Shown here: positions 42,943-52,508 of the stretch, one piece after another | How positions within the stretch are numbered: position 1 is the stretch's first letter | Layout: each line of letters opens with the position of its first letter | Origin: Bacteroidota bacterium | GTDB lineage: Bacteria > Bacteroidota > Bacteroidia > Sphingobacteriales > Sphingobacteriaceae | Assembly: GCA_023450085.1 (NCBI GenBank) | Contig: JAEXHI010000024.1 | Location: forward strand, 1 to 64,000 | DNA: 64,000 bases | Direction: 5' to 3' | Notes under the pieces: generated by a model | Databases searched by the model: none | What the model was told of the DNA's origin: nothing | The model's input: only the letters and a program-made list of their open reading frames with translations | Translations under genes and position numbers: made by a program

Positions 42943-45223
42943 AATAAGTGCTTTCATATTGGCTTGTTTTCTGCTAGCCAATTGTAGCAATACCAGATTT
43001 CTTAAACCTGGTCAAAATCTCTATACCGGAGCCGAAGTAAAAATCAATCCCGATTCCTCGTCTAAAATAGCCAATGAAAAACAGGTAAAAAAGACGCTGG
43101 AAGAAAAAACACGACCTCGCCCCAATAAATCCATTTTAGGATTAAAGCCAAAACTGTACATCTATAACCTTGCCGGTGAGCCTAAAAAACCTAAGGGTTT
43201 TAAACATTGGTTGCGCACTAAAGTAGGCGAAGCACCTGTATTAATGAGTGAAGTAAAACTAAAATACAACAGTGATGTATTGAAAAGCTTCCTGATTAGT
43301 CAAGGTTATTTACAGGCCGAAGTTACTGGTGATACTGTGATCAAGAGAAGAAGAGGAAAAGCCATTTACACTGCTTCAACAGGTACACGCTATAAAATTA
43401 ATGAGATTACATTTCCACCTGACACAGGTGATTTGACTCACAATATCAATCAAAACAAGGGCAAAACATTATTAAAACGTGGTGATTTTTATGACCTGGA
43501 AACTTATAAAAATGAACGCATGCGAATTGACAATGACCTGAAGGAAAGTGGCTACTTCTATTTTAGCCCCGAGCATTTGATTTTACAAGTAGATAGCACC
43601 ATTGGCAATCACTTGGTAAATGTGAATGTGCGCATTAAAACCATTGCGCCAGATGCCGCACTAAAACCTTATACCGTAAGGAACATTAACATTTACCCAA
43701 GCTACAGCTTGCGAAGAGATAGTGTTTTAAGGCGATTAAAACCATTACAATACAACGATTTCAATATCTACGATAATCGCAACACTTACAAACCGAGGGT
43801 TTTTGACAGGCTGGTTTTCTTTAAAAAAGGAGAAAGATACAATCGTAAAGACCACAATCAATCTTTAAACAGGATGGTGAACTTAGGCGCTTTTCAAGAT
43901 GTAAGGGCAGAATTTTTACCGATAGATAGCTTCAAGAACAACCAGCTTGATTTAAATATCTACTTAACCCCCTTGAAGAAAAATTCATTGACCTTTTCCG
44001 TTACGGGAACTCAAAAATCCAATAACTTTATTGGGTCAGAGCTAAAAATCACCCAAACTACTCGTAATATTTTTAGAGGTGCTGAACAGTTAGACATTAG
44101 CGCTAGTGGTGGCTTTGAAACCCAATACAGTGGACAAGCCAAAGGCATTAACTCCTACTCGCTCACTGGAGAAGCAAAACTTACACTTCCACGCTTTATT
44201 GTGCCTTTTTATAAACCTAGGAGCACTAATGCATTTACGCCAAAAACCATTATCTCGTTAGGTTATCAATTGCTCAGTAGAGATACCGTTTACAAATTGA
44301 ACTCTTTCAAAGCGCAGTATGGTTACAATTGGAAAGAAAACCAGTTTAAAGAACATAATTTTTTTCCAGCCTCGATTAACTTAGTGACTTCAAATAAGGA
44401 CACCACTTCCGAAGCTTATAAAACCCTTATTGAGCAAAACCCAGGCTTGCAGTATACTTTAGAAAATCAGTTTATTATTGGTAGTAATTATAACTTTACC
44501 TACACCAACCAGATGCAGGAAAAACGCCGCCATAACTTATATTTCTTTGGAGGTTTAGAAACCAGCGGAAATGTTTGGGGGCTATTTGCAAGTAAAGGTC
44601 CAACTGGTGACCGCAGGGTATTTAATACTACATTATCCCAGTTTGTAAGAATAGAAACCGATTTAAGAAGTTATTATAAGATTAACCCAGGAGTGATTTG
44701 GGCCAACCGATTAAATTTGGGTTACGGTTATGCCTATGGCGGTAGTAGTTCCCTTCCGTTCGTCCGTCAGTTTTTTGCTGGTGGCACCAACGATATTAGG
44801 GCTTTCAGAGCTAGATCCTTAGGCCCAGGAACTTACCAAGTACAAAACAATAACACGGGCTTTGCCGACCAAGGCGGTGATGTGAAGATGATGCTTAACT
44901 CAGAATTAAGATTTAAATTAGTCAGCATTCTTTACGGTGCTGCTTTTGTAGATGCTGGAAATATTTGGTTACGCAAAGGAGATTCAAGGCCAGGTTCAGC
45001 ATTCAAATTAAAAGATGCTTTGGATGAACTTGCAGTAGGTACAGGTGTAGGTTTAAGGCTTGACGCTACTATATTTGTAATCCGCCTAGATGGCGCTTTT
45101 CCTATTCGCAAGCCTTATTTACCTAAAGGCCAGCGTTGGGTAATTGATGAAATAGACTTTGGAAGCAAAGGCTGGAGAAGAGATAATCTTGTTTTAAATA
45201 TTGGCATCGGATATCCGTTTTAA
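42926..45223 (+). CDS. tamL: TamL, lipoprotein-anchored Omp85/TamA-type protein
   Basis: This 765-residue outer-membrane protein has a lipoprotein signal (lipobox LANC), then POTRA-type domains (about 100-370; VLKSFLISQGYLQAEV, YKNERMRIDNDLKESGYFYF, LNRMVNLGAFQDVRAEF) and a 16-stranded Omp85 barrel (about 400-765; FFAGGTNDIRAFRARSLGPG with the conserved VRGF/Y-like turn, LNSELRFKLVSILYGAAFVDAGNIW, and an aromatic final residue, GIGYPF). The lipid-anchored TamA variant of Bacteroidota is called TamL, and its pairing with TamB is the usual gene order. ATG 42926 is preferred because the signal peptide begins MKKLIK; ATG 42902 is an alternative. It overlaps tamB by 17 bases. Confidence 0.92.
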   Translation: MKKLIKISAFILACFLLANCSNTRFLKPGQNLYTGAEVKINPDSSSKIANEKQVKKTLEEKTRPRPNKSILGLKPKLYIYNLAGEPKKPKGFKHWLRTKVGEAPVLMSEVKLKYNSDVLKSFLISQGYLQAEVTGDTVIKRRRGKAIYTASTGTRYKINEITFPPDTGDLTHNINQNKGKTLLKRGDFYDLETYKNERMRIDNDLKESGYFYFSPEHLILQVDSTIGNHLVNVNVRIKTIAPDAALKPYTVRNINIYPSYSLRRDSVLRRLKPLQYNDFNIYDNRNTYKPRVFDRLVFFKKGERYNRKDHNQSLNRMVNLGAFQDVRAEFLPIDSFKNNQLDLNIYLTPLKKNSLTFSVTGTQKSNNFIGSELKITQTTRNIFRGAEQLDISASGGFETQYSGQAKGINSYSLTGEAKLTLPRFIVPFYKPRSTNAFTPKTIISLGYQLLSRDTVYKLNSFKAQYGYNWKENQFKEHNFFPASINLVTSNKDTTSEAYKTLIEQNPGLQYTLENQFIIGSNYNFTYTNQMQEKRRHNLYFFGGLETSGNVWGLFASKGPTGDRRVFNTTLSQFVRIETDLRSYYKINPGVIWANRLNLGYGYAYGGSSSLPFVRQFFAGGTNDIRAFRARSLGPGTYQVQNNNTGFADQGGDVKMMLNSELRFKLVSILYGAAFVDAGNIWLRKGDSRPGSAFKLKDALDELAVGTGVGLRLDATIFVIRLDGAFPIRKPYLPKGQRWVIDEIDFGSKGWRRDNLVLNIGIGYPF

Positions 45224-45227
45224 TAAA

Positions 45228-46229
45228 ATGAAAAGAATTCCTAGAAAGATAAAATCGTTATTTGTAAATACCTACCACTTATTTATTGCGGCAGGCAAAG
45301 GTTTTATGGAAGACCGTGTAATGAAGCTTAGCGCCGCCTTGGCTTACTATACCATCTTTTCACTTACTCCTTTAATCATCATCGTAATTTCTTCGGCTTC
45401 TATATTTTTGGGAGATAACATGGATCCTAACACTAAATTATTCGGAGAAATTAGCGAACTGATTGGCAATAGTGCAGCCAATCAGCTAAGGAGTTTTGTG
45501 AATAATGCCAATCTATCTGGTCGAAGTACCATAGGCCTAGTTATCGGTATTTCCACTCTGATCATTGGTTCTACAGCCATTTTCATCGAAATACAAGATA
45601 GCATCAATCTGATTTGGAAAGTAAAAGCCGTTCCTAAAAAAGGCTGGAAAAAATTGATTACTAACCGTTTGTTATCTTTCTCATTAATTGCCTCTCTTGG
45701 TTTTTTATTACTGGTATCATTAGTGGTAAATAGTGTAGTAGTGGGCATTGGAGGAAAGCTAGATACCTATGCCGCTAAGATTGGTATTGAAGAAGTATCG
45801 GGATGGTTAATGCTCATTGTAACTAATGCCTTAACCCTAGCCGTAGTGACCACCATTTTCGCCATTATTTTCAAGGTATTACCCGATGTAAATTTAAAAT
45901 GGAAACCAGCATTGGTGGGTGCGTTGTTCACGGCACTACTTTTCAGTCTAGGTAAATACATTATTGGCATTTATATCGAAAAAGGTAATCCAGGTTCGGC
46001 ATTTGGAGCAGCGAGCTCCATTATTGTAATTTTGGTTTGGATTTATTACACTTCCATTATTTTATATTTTGGTGCAGAGTTTACCCAAGCTTATGCAGAG
46101 AAGTTTGATACCAAAATTACCCCTTCTAAATACGCTGTACACTTAAAAACCATTGTGGTAGAAAAAGAGGTAGATAAATTACCGCCGCAACATCCAGAGG
46201 ATACGGTGAAGGCCGATCAAGAAGTGTAA
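45228..46229 (+). CDS. YihY/BrkB-family inner-membrane protein
   Basis: This 333-residue protein has the YihY pattern: a basic cytoplasmic N-terminus, then AALAYYTIFSLTPLIIIVISS, STIGLVIGISTLIIGSTAIF, an IEIQDSINLIWKVK signature, SLIASLGFLLLVSLVV and later FALIFK-, VLPDV-, and GSAFGAASSIIVILVWIYYTSIILYFGAEFTQAYA segments. There are about six membrane spans. The old label ribonuclease BN is not supported for this family; the function is unknown. It starts four bases after the tamL stop, so tamB, tamL and this gene form one operon. Confidence 0.92.
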   Translation: MKRIPRKIKSLFVNTYHLFIAAGKGFMEDRVMKLSAALAYYTIFSLTPLIIIVISSASIFLGDNMDPNTKLFGEISELIGNSAANQLRSFVNNANLSGRSTIGLVIGISTLIIGSTAIFIEIQDSINLIWKVKAVPKKGWKKLITNRLLSFSLIASLGFLLLVSLVVNSVVVGIGGKLDTYAAKIGIEEVSGWLMLIVTNALTLAVVTTIFAIIFKVLPDVNLKWKPALVGALFTALLFSLGKYIIGIYIEKGNPGSAFGAASSIIVILVWIYYTSIILYFGAEFTQAYAEKFDTKITPSKYAVHLKTIVVEKEVDKLPPQHPEDTVKADQEV

Positions 46230-46610
46230 ATTTCCCTTAAACTAGCTAGAACTTTCTCAATTAACGACAAATTAATAATAAGAAAATGTAGTTCAAGATA
46301 TAGGCTTTTGCTATTATTTAGTGCTCTGTCGCTTCGCGGACAAACTTTTTTCCTATAGATGAAAAAAGTATGCAAAAAAATCCACGGCTGCGCCCTGTTC
46401 TATTAAAGTCAGCAACTAGGCCTATTGGTGCTACCCGAACAGGCCAAGGCCGATTTTCGTAGAACGATAGGATTTGCTAGGGCTGGAGATAATGAAAAAC
46501 TACAAATTGCTTATCCTAAGCTCACGTTAATTAAGCCCCACGTCTCTTAGGGAGGTATGGCAAATAGTCGAAATTGTTTCGTTTGAGTCTAATCCTCAAT
46601 ATCAGCCCTA
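46230..46610. other. 381-base spacer with a run of short stems, possible structured RNA or decayed element
   Basis: Three consecutive hairpin candidates are seen: TGTCGC/GCGGACA at 46327-46342, ACTTTTTTC with GAAAAAAGT at 46344-46369 (perfect 9 bp), and CCTGTTC with GAACAGG at 46394-46443 enclosing 36 bases. The segment around 46380-46480 is richer in G+C than the surrounding spacer. No open frame is present. It may be a noncoding RNA or a relic of a repeat. Confidence 0.35.
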
Positions 46611-48740
46611 TTACGCTACAATATAGCTCACAATTTTGGCAATCAATTCCTTTTCTGAGTAAGGTTTAAGGACCAAATCGTTCATTCCCGCAGCAAGATA
46701 CCTGTCTCTGTCTTCCTCCAAAACGTTAGCAGTTACGCCAAGCACTGGAACTTTTGATTTTACTTTATCCTTGTCTGCCCTGATCATACGAGTAAGCTCT
46801 ACCCCACCCATGATTGGCATTTGCACATCGGTAAGTATCAAGTCGTAATTGTTTTTGGTAAAAAGCTGAAAAGCCTCCGAACCGTCATAAGCAGTATCAG
46901 TAATGACATTATATTTTTTAATTACTGTTTGGGCTAATAATACGTTCATTTTATTATCATCAACCAACAAGATTCTCTTTCCTGCCAAATGTCCAACATC
47001 TGTAATGGCCAAGCTCTTTTGTTTACTAGCCACCTCATCACAAAGTTCATAAGGAATTTCAAATGTAAAGTTCGAGCCTTTATTCATCACACTGGTTAAG
47101 CCTATTTTACCTTTCTGTAATTCCACAATACGCTTACAAATGGCCAAGCCCAAACCTGTTCCTTTTTGAGTATTTTTAGTAGTGGAATAATTTACCTGCG
47201 AAAATTCATCAAAAATCACTGCGGCATCCTTATCTTCTATCCCTACTCCTGTATCAATCACCTGTATTTTCAAAGTCCCTACTTTTTTAGATACCGCTAT
47301 CATATCTGCTTTGAGGGTTACAGAACCTTTATCCGTAAATTTAATAGCGTTACTCAACAAGTTCATAATTACCTGTTTTAAACGTAGCGAATCTCCGACA
47401 ATGGTTAAACCAGCATTAAATGATATTTGTTTCTCTAATTGAATTCCTTTTCTAGAAGCTTGAATGGCAATGCTATTAAACACTTCATTAATGGCATCCG
47501 CTGGTGCAAAAGCTACCTTATCAAAATTGATTTTGCCTACCTCATATTTAGAAAAATCGAGAATGTCGTTTACTAAATCCAGCAGTAGTTCCGAAGAGGT
47601 TTTAATCGCCTCTACCTGCTCCTTTTGTTGTGAAGAAAGATTATCCTGACTCAACTGTTCAGAAAAACCAATTACCGAATTAAGTGGTGTACGGATTTCA
47701 TGGCTCATATTGGCCAAAAATCTACTTTTGGATTGGGCATATTGCGAAGCCCGATGACCATAATCAATCAATCGACCTTCGTTACGATAAATTTTCCATA
47801 GGTTAAATAGGATAATAGCTACCAACGCTAGCAATAATCCAAATATGATGAAGTAGATCTTATCAATGCTCTTAAAAGTACTATCCAAATTATATTGAAT
47901 GCTTTTCTTGGTTTGTGAAGCAAGAGCAATCTCAGAAGTCTTGAAATTTTGAAGGAGGAACACAATCTCATTAATGATACGAGAATTGATACGTAAGATG
48001 CCTATTTCACTATCTTTTAATATTTTATTAGCTGCATACAGATTTCTAAAATAGGTATTGATATTTTTGATCTGCATTTTATTGTAGTTCCTACTTGATA
48101 AGGAAGTATCTAAGGTGATTTCCTTTTTCACCAAAACGGCATTAGTATCCACCTTTCCTTTTTTCCTTGAAAAGGCAGCTGCAATCCTACCGAACAATCC
48201 TTTTTCCTTTACTTCCACCTTAGGCTTTATGGTATCAATGACCACCATGGTTTTAAACCGACCTTGCGTAATCTCCATTCCCTTAGTGAAAGTTCTTTGC
48301 TTAAGCGTATCAATATTAGCATTGATCAAAAACAAACTATCCGTAAGCTGTTTAAGCTTTAAATAGATTTGCATTTTCGCTTTTTTCTGTGCCACCAATC
48401 CTTTTACATTTTTAGAATAGGACTGGGTATTTTCACGAAATTGTAGTGTATCCAAGATTTTAGAAACGCGACCAATTTCACTTGAAAATTGCTTCATATA
48501 AGCCCCATTACCCGTTGCCTCAAATAGCCTACAATTATTGTCGGCCTTATATAAAAGCAGCACGCAAGTATCTAATTGCGAATAGTCACTTTCAATGCTA
48601 TTAAGTTGGTTTACATTCTCTGACAGTAAATGAATGCGGTTATTACGGGTATAAAAAAAGATTGCTGAAATAAAAAGTGCAAGTAATAAAATTACAATAA
48701 GCCCATAGCGAGAAGCACTCTTTTTGGTGTTGATAGTCAT
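46611..48740 (-). CDS. Hybrid histidine kinase with receiver domain
   Basis: This 709-residue membrane kinase has TM1 at about 12-30, a long periplasmic sensor region and TM2 near residue 300. Its HisKA domain carries H347 in ANMSHEIRTPLNS, and its HATPase_c domain has the N box NLLSNAIKF, G1 VIDTGVGIED and G2 GTGLGLAICKRIVE. A C-terminal receiver has the acidic pair in LLVDDNKMN, D638 in LILTDVQMP, and a Lys in LKPYS. It is a complete phosphorelay starter that needs a separate Hpt or regulator, not seen here. The ATG at 48740 is used in place of an upstream TTG, which adds 17 unlikely residues. Confidence 0.93.
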   Translation of the reverse strand: MTINTKKSASRYGLIVILLLALFISAIFFYTRNNRIHLLSENVNQLNSIESDYSQLDTCVLLLYKADNNCRLFEATGNGAYMKQFSSEIGRVSKILDTLQFRENTQSYSKNVKGLVAQKKAKMQIYLKLKQLTDSLFLINANIDTLKQRTFTKGMEITQGRFKTMVVIDTIKPKVEVKEKGLFGRIAAAFSRKKGKVDTNAVLVKKEITLDTSLSSRNYNKMQIKNINTYFRNLYAANKILKDSEIGILRINSRIINEIVFLLQNFKTSEIALASQTKKSIQYNLDSTFKSIDKIYFIIFGLLLALVAIILFNLWKIYRNEGRLIDYGHRASQYAQSKSRFLANMSHEIRTPLNSVIGFSEQLSQDNLSSQQKEQVEAIKTSSELLLDLVNDILDFSKYEVGKINFDKVAFAPADAINEVFNSIAIQASRKGIQLEKQISFNAGLTIVGDSLRLKQVIMNLLSNAIKFTDKGSVTLKADMIAVSKKVGTLKIQVIDTGVGIEDKDAAVIFDEFSQVNYSTTKNTQKGTGLGLAICKRIVELQKGKIGLTSVMNKGSNFTFEIPYELCDEVASKQKSLAITDVGHLAGKRILLVDDNKMNVLLAQTVIKKYNVITDTAYDGSEAFQLFTKNNYDLILTDVQMPIMGGVELTRMIRADKDKVKSKVPVLGVTANVLEEDRDRYLAAGMNDLVLKPYSEKELIAKIVSYIVA

Positions 48741-48892
48741 ACGTTGCGTTAATGCGGATCGTCTAAAATGCAAAATGCCACATAAAGGCAAATATCATGC
48801 CCTAAATAATGTTGCTTTTACATTTTAAATGTAAAGCACTTCAGCACTTCAAACGAAAGCCATAATTCACTGAAAACATTAATATTACGCTG

Positions 48893-50776
48893 TTATGCTA
48901 CTTCTAAATCTTCTACATCCTTTTCTTCAGCTTCTTCAGCGTCTACTTCATCTTTTTCAATACGTAGATTTTTAATGATATGTTGTTGCCTATCGGGAGT
49001 ATTTTTCCCCATATAATATTCCAACAAGCTTTTTATCGTTTGTTCTTTCAAGATTACTGGATCTAAACGAATGTCTTTGCCAATAAACAAGCCAAATTCG
49101 TCCGGAGAAATCTCTCCCAAACCTTTAAATCGGGTAATTTCTGGTTTGCCTCCTAATTTTGCGATGGCATTTTTACGTTCTTCATCGCTATAGCAATAAA
49201 TCGTTTCCTTTTTGTTCCTTACCCTAAAAAGTGGGGTCTGTAAAATATAAACGTGTCCAGCTTTTACCAAATCAGGGAAAAACTGTAGGAAGAAAGTCAT
49301 CATTAACAAACGGATGTGCATCCCATCCACATCGGCATCCGTAGCAATTACAATGTTGTTGTAGTGCAAACCTTCCAAGCCATCTTCAATATTTAAGGCA
49401 TGCTGTAAAAGGTTAAACTCCTCATTTTCGTAAACCACTTTTTTAGTCAATTCGTAGCAGTTTAAAGGCTTGCCCTTCAAACTAAAAACTGCTTGTGTTT
49501 CTACGTCCCTTGATTTAGTAATTGAACCAGAAGCTGAGTCACCTTCAGTGATAAACAAAGTAGTTTCGTATCTTCTTTCGTGGGTAGTATTAAAATGAGC
49601 TTTACAATCTCTCAACTTTTTATTGTGCAAAGAGGCCTTTTTTGCTCTATCATTCGCTAGTTTTTTAATACCTGCAATATCCTTACGCTCTCGCTCCGAT
49701 TGTTTAATTCGAGTTTCGATGGCATCGGCCACATCTTTATGTTTGTGCAGGTAATCATCCAATTCCTTTTTCAAGAAATCATTGATGAACGTACGAACGG
49801 TTTGTCCTTCTGGGGCTATTCTTTCCGAACCTAATTTGGTTTTGGTTTGCGATTCGAAAACAGGCTCTTGAACCCTAATGGCTATTGCAGCAATAATAGA
49901 CGCTCTAATATCTGAAGCATCATAATCTTTATTGTAATATTCCCTTAGTGTTTTAACCACAGCTTCCCTAAAAGCAGCTTGGTGTGTTCCACCCTGAGTA
50001 GTGTATTGTCCATTTACAAAAGAGTGGTAATCCTCACCATATTGCTGACCATGGGTCATGGCCACTTCAATATCATGGCCTTTCAGATGGATAATTGGAT
50101 AGCGAATTTCCTCAGGCTTATTTTCCCTTGAAAGCAAATCGTATAAACCTCTTTCCGAGAAATATTTTTGGTTGTTGAAATTAATCGTTAGTCCTGTATT
50201 TAAGAAAACGTAGTTCCAAATCATGGTTTCTACAAAATCAGGAATGTAGCGGTAATTTCTAAAAATAGTTTCATCAGGATAAAAAGTAATAGAAGTACCG
50301 TTACGCTGTGTAGTTTCAATTTCTGGATGCTCAAGCGTAACCAGTCCTTTGCTAAACTCCACACGTTTAGTTTTTCCATCACGATAACTTTGTACCACAA
50401 AAATAGTAGAAAGCGCATTTACCGCCTTGGTACCTACCCCATTCATTCCCACCGATTTTTGGAAAGCACTACTATCGTACTTACCTCCGGTATTCATTTT
50501 AGACACACAGTCAATCACCTTGCCCAAAGGAATACCACGGCCATAATCCCTAATGATTACCTTATGCTCATGCAAACTAATATCAATGGTTTTTCCAGCG
50601 CCCATCATGAACTCATCGATAGAGTTATCGAGGATTTCCTTTAACAAAACATAAATACCATCGTCCTGTGCCGAACCATCACCCAACTTACCAATGTACA
50701 TACCTGGACGTCTGCGGATGTGCTCTTGCCAATCTAAGGACTTAATACTGTCTTCGTTATAGATAGGTTCTGCCAT
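48893..50776 (-). CDS. parE: DNA topoisomerase IV subunit B (ParE), Bacteroidota type
   Basis: ParE is the ATPase subunit of topoisomerase IV, which separates daughter chromosomes. The 627-residue protein has IRRRPGMYIGKLGDG, KEILDNSIDEFMMGAG, RDYGRGIPLGK, VGMNGVGTKAVNALS, QTKTKLGS, the TOPRIM motif ITEGDSASGS with ATDADVDGMHI, and RFKGLGEIS. It differs in many positions from gyrB at 6924 and lacks the long insert of proteobacterial GyrB. The C-terminal tail is acidic (EEAEEKDVEDLE). The partner gene parC is not adjacent: a hybrid kinase lies downstream. Confidence 0.93.
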   Translation of the reverse strand: MAEPIYNEDSIKSLDWQEHIRRRPGMYIGKLGDGSAQDDGIYVLLKEILDNSIDEFMMGAGKTIDISLHEHKVIIRDYGRGIPLGKVIDCVSKMNTGGKYDSSAFQKSVGMNGVGTKAVNALSTIFVVQSYRDGKTKRVEFSKGLVTLEHPEIETTQRNGTSITFYPDETIFRNYRYIPDFVETMIWNYVFLNTGLTINFNNQKYFSERGLYDLLSRENKPEEIRYPIIHLKGHDIEVAMTHGQQYGEDYHSFVNGQYTTQGGTHQAAFREAVVKTLREYYNKDYDASDIRASIIAAIAIRVQEPVFESQTKTKLGSERIAPEGQTVRTFINDFLKKELDDYLHKHKDVADAIETRIKQSERERKDIAGIKKLANDRAKKASLHNKKLRDCKAHFNTTHERRYETTLFITEGDSASGSITKSRDVETQAVFSLKGKPLNCYELTKKVVYENEEFNLLQHALNIEDGLEGLHYNNIVIATDADVDGMHIRLLMMTFFLQFFPDLVKAGHVYILQTPLFRVRNKKETIYCYSDEERKNAIAKLGGKPEITRFKGLGEISPDEFGLFIGKDIRLDPVILKEQTIKSLLEYYMGKNTPDRQQHIIKNLRIEKDEVDAEEAEEKDVEDLEVA

Positions 50777-51107
50777 AATACTGTTGTTTTACTTGTGGAT
50801 TGCTTTGAAAATGAAATAAGCCATACAAATTTAATCAATTTCGGCCGTTTTTATTCGCTAGATTTCCACATTTGAACAATCCCTTGACCATTTGGTATTT
50901 TTTTGATGACGGAATTGCCGAGCGGCTTTTTATTATTAAATTGTGCATTGAAAACCGCTTGCCTACTAAACTCGTCATGCTGACCACGAAGTAGCTGCGA
51001 AGCAAATTTATTTCAGCATCAGCTAAACAGATCCTGAAATAAATTCAGGATGACGAAATAACAAAGGTACAGCACCACAACCTAAACCAACAAACTAAAC
51101 TATTTAG
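50777..51107. other. 331-base spacer between parE and the permease gene, with a palindromic element
   Basis: The left half is the parE upstream region. The right half contains the repeat-like element 50973-51055 listed separately. No RNA gene or further ORF is seen. Confidence 0.5.
50973..51055. repeat. REP-like element bounded by CGTCATGCTGA and TCAGGATGACG
   Basis: The two 11-base ends are inverted with one mismatch. Inside is CCTGAA with TTCAGG (6 bp). The total length is 83 bases. Elements with similar CGTCAT-CTGA ends are common in Bacteroidota spacers. A shorter relation is seen at 11097-11127 and 55114-55165. Confidence 0.6.
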
Positions 51108-52460
51108 ATGAATCCAGAAAAGAAACAACTCTCCCTTTTCGACCTTTCCATGATTGTGGTAAGCCTAGTCATAGGAATGGGTATTTTTAGAACTCCCGTA
51201 AATGTTGCCGCTAAAGCCCAAATCCCCGAGCTATTTTTTCTAGCTTGGATTATCGGTGGTTTTGTGGCCCTTTGCGGTGCATTAACCTATGCAGAAATTG
51301 GTTCCCGTTATCCCGTTACTGGGGGTTATTACAAGATTTTCTCCGTGTGCTACCACCCTTCCATTGCTTTTGCCATCAACTGTATTATTGTGGTGAGCAA
51401 CGCGGCTTCGGTAGCTGGCGTTTCTTTAATTGGAGCCGAGTATTTGAACAAAGCACTTTTTCCTGTAGAAATGCAAACCAACGAACATCGCATACTCATT
51501 GGCTTGGTCAGCATCATCATTTTTTACACCATCAACCTATTGGGATTAAGAACCAGCTCCAGAACCCAAAATGTGCTTACGATGATTAAACTGGTGATGG
51601 TAATTACTTTAATCTGCGCTATTTTCTTTGGTGGCCAAACGCAACAACTACCTTCTGTTTTTAATACTGCAAATGGACTACCTGCCACTTGGAGCGATTA
51701 CGGAAAGGCATTAGGCATTTGTTTAATTGCAGTTTCCTTTAGTTTTGGGGGCTATCAGCAAACCATCAACTTTGGGGGCGAAGCCAAAGAAGCGAAAAAA
51801 GTAATTCCACGTTCTATTTTAGTGGGCTTGGGCATTATCATTACGCTTTACATGGCCATTAACTACGCTTATGTAAAAGTGATCGGTTTTGAACAACTGA
51901 AATCGGCACAAAGTATTGCCGCTATTCTTGCAGGACAGATTTTTGGTCCAACAGGCTTTACCATTCTTTCGGTACTCATATTCCTATCGGTACTCGGCTA
52001 TGTAAACGTGAATTTATTAAGCAACCCAAGAGCCATGTATGCCATGGGCGAAGAAAAAGCATTACCGCAAATATTCACTAAAAAAACAAAGAAAAATGAT
52101 GTGATGGTGGTTAGCCTTACGGTGTTCACCCTCTTGTCCATCATTACCTTATTTTATGCCAAAACCTTCGACAAAATCTTAAACTATACCATTTTCATGG
52201 ATGGTGCAGGAATGATTTTCTCGGCCGCCACCATCTTCTACTTACGTAAAAAAACAGCTCATCTGGACAAGAACACTATTTACACCATGAAGTTGTATCC
52301 TTTAATGCCCATCATTTTTATTGCGGCATATTTATTCGTAGCCATCAGTATTTATAATGATGACTCAGAAGCCGCATTAAATGGCATTTATATTTTCCTT
52401 GGCTTTGTAGTAATCTATTTCATCAATAAATTTTTAAACAGAAAAAAAGCAACTTTATAA
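51108..52460 (+). CDS. APC-family amino acid permease
   Basis: This 450-residue integral membrane protein has about 12 hydrophobic segments. The family landmark is in the first helices: FDLSMIVVSLVIGMGIFRTP, then AWIIGGFVALCGALTYAEIGSRYPVTGGYYKI. Further landmarks include GICLIAVSFSFGGYQQTINFGGEAK and NLLSNPRAMYAMGEE. It probably transports an amino acid or polyamine in symport or exchange. The gene for a Cys/Met-metabolism enzyme follows 48 bases downstream, which makes a sulfur amino acid a reasonable but unproven substrate. Confidence 0.93.
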   Translation: MNPEKKQLSLFDLSMIVVSLVIGMGIFRTPVNVAAKAQIPELFFLAWIIGGFVALCGALTYAEIGSRYPVTGGYYKIFSVCYHPSIAFAINCIIVVSNAASVAGVSLIGAEYLNKALFPVEMQTNEHRILIGLVSIIIFYTINLLGLRTSSRTQNVLTMIKLVMVITLICAIFFGGQTQQLPSVFNTANGLPATWSDYGKALGICLIAVSFSFGGYQQTINFGGEAKEAKKVIPRSILVGLGIIITLYMAINYAYVKVIGFEQLKSAQSIAAILAGQIFGPTGFTILSVLIFLSVLGYVNVNLLSNPRAMYAMGEEKALPQIFTKKTKKNDVMVVSLTVFTLLSIITLFYAKTFDKILNYTIFMDGAGMIFSAATIFYLRKKTAHLDKNTIYTMKLYPLMPIIFIAAYLFVAISIYNDDSEAALNGIYIFLGFVVIYFINKFLNRKKATL

Positions 52461-52508
52461 GATTAAAAGGATAGAAAGTCAGCTTTTTACTTTAGACTGT
52501 TAACTTAA

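Noticed and set aside
45228..46229. Ribonuclease BN annotation
   Set aside because: The YihY/BrkB family is a polytopic membrane protein; the RNase BN label is a known misassignment.
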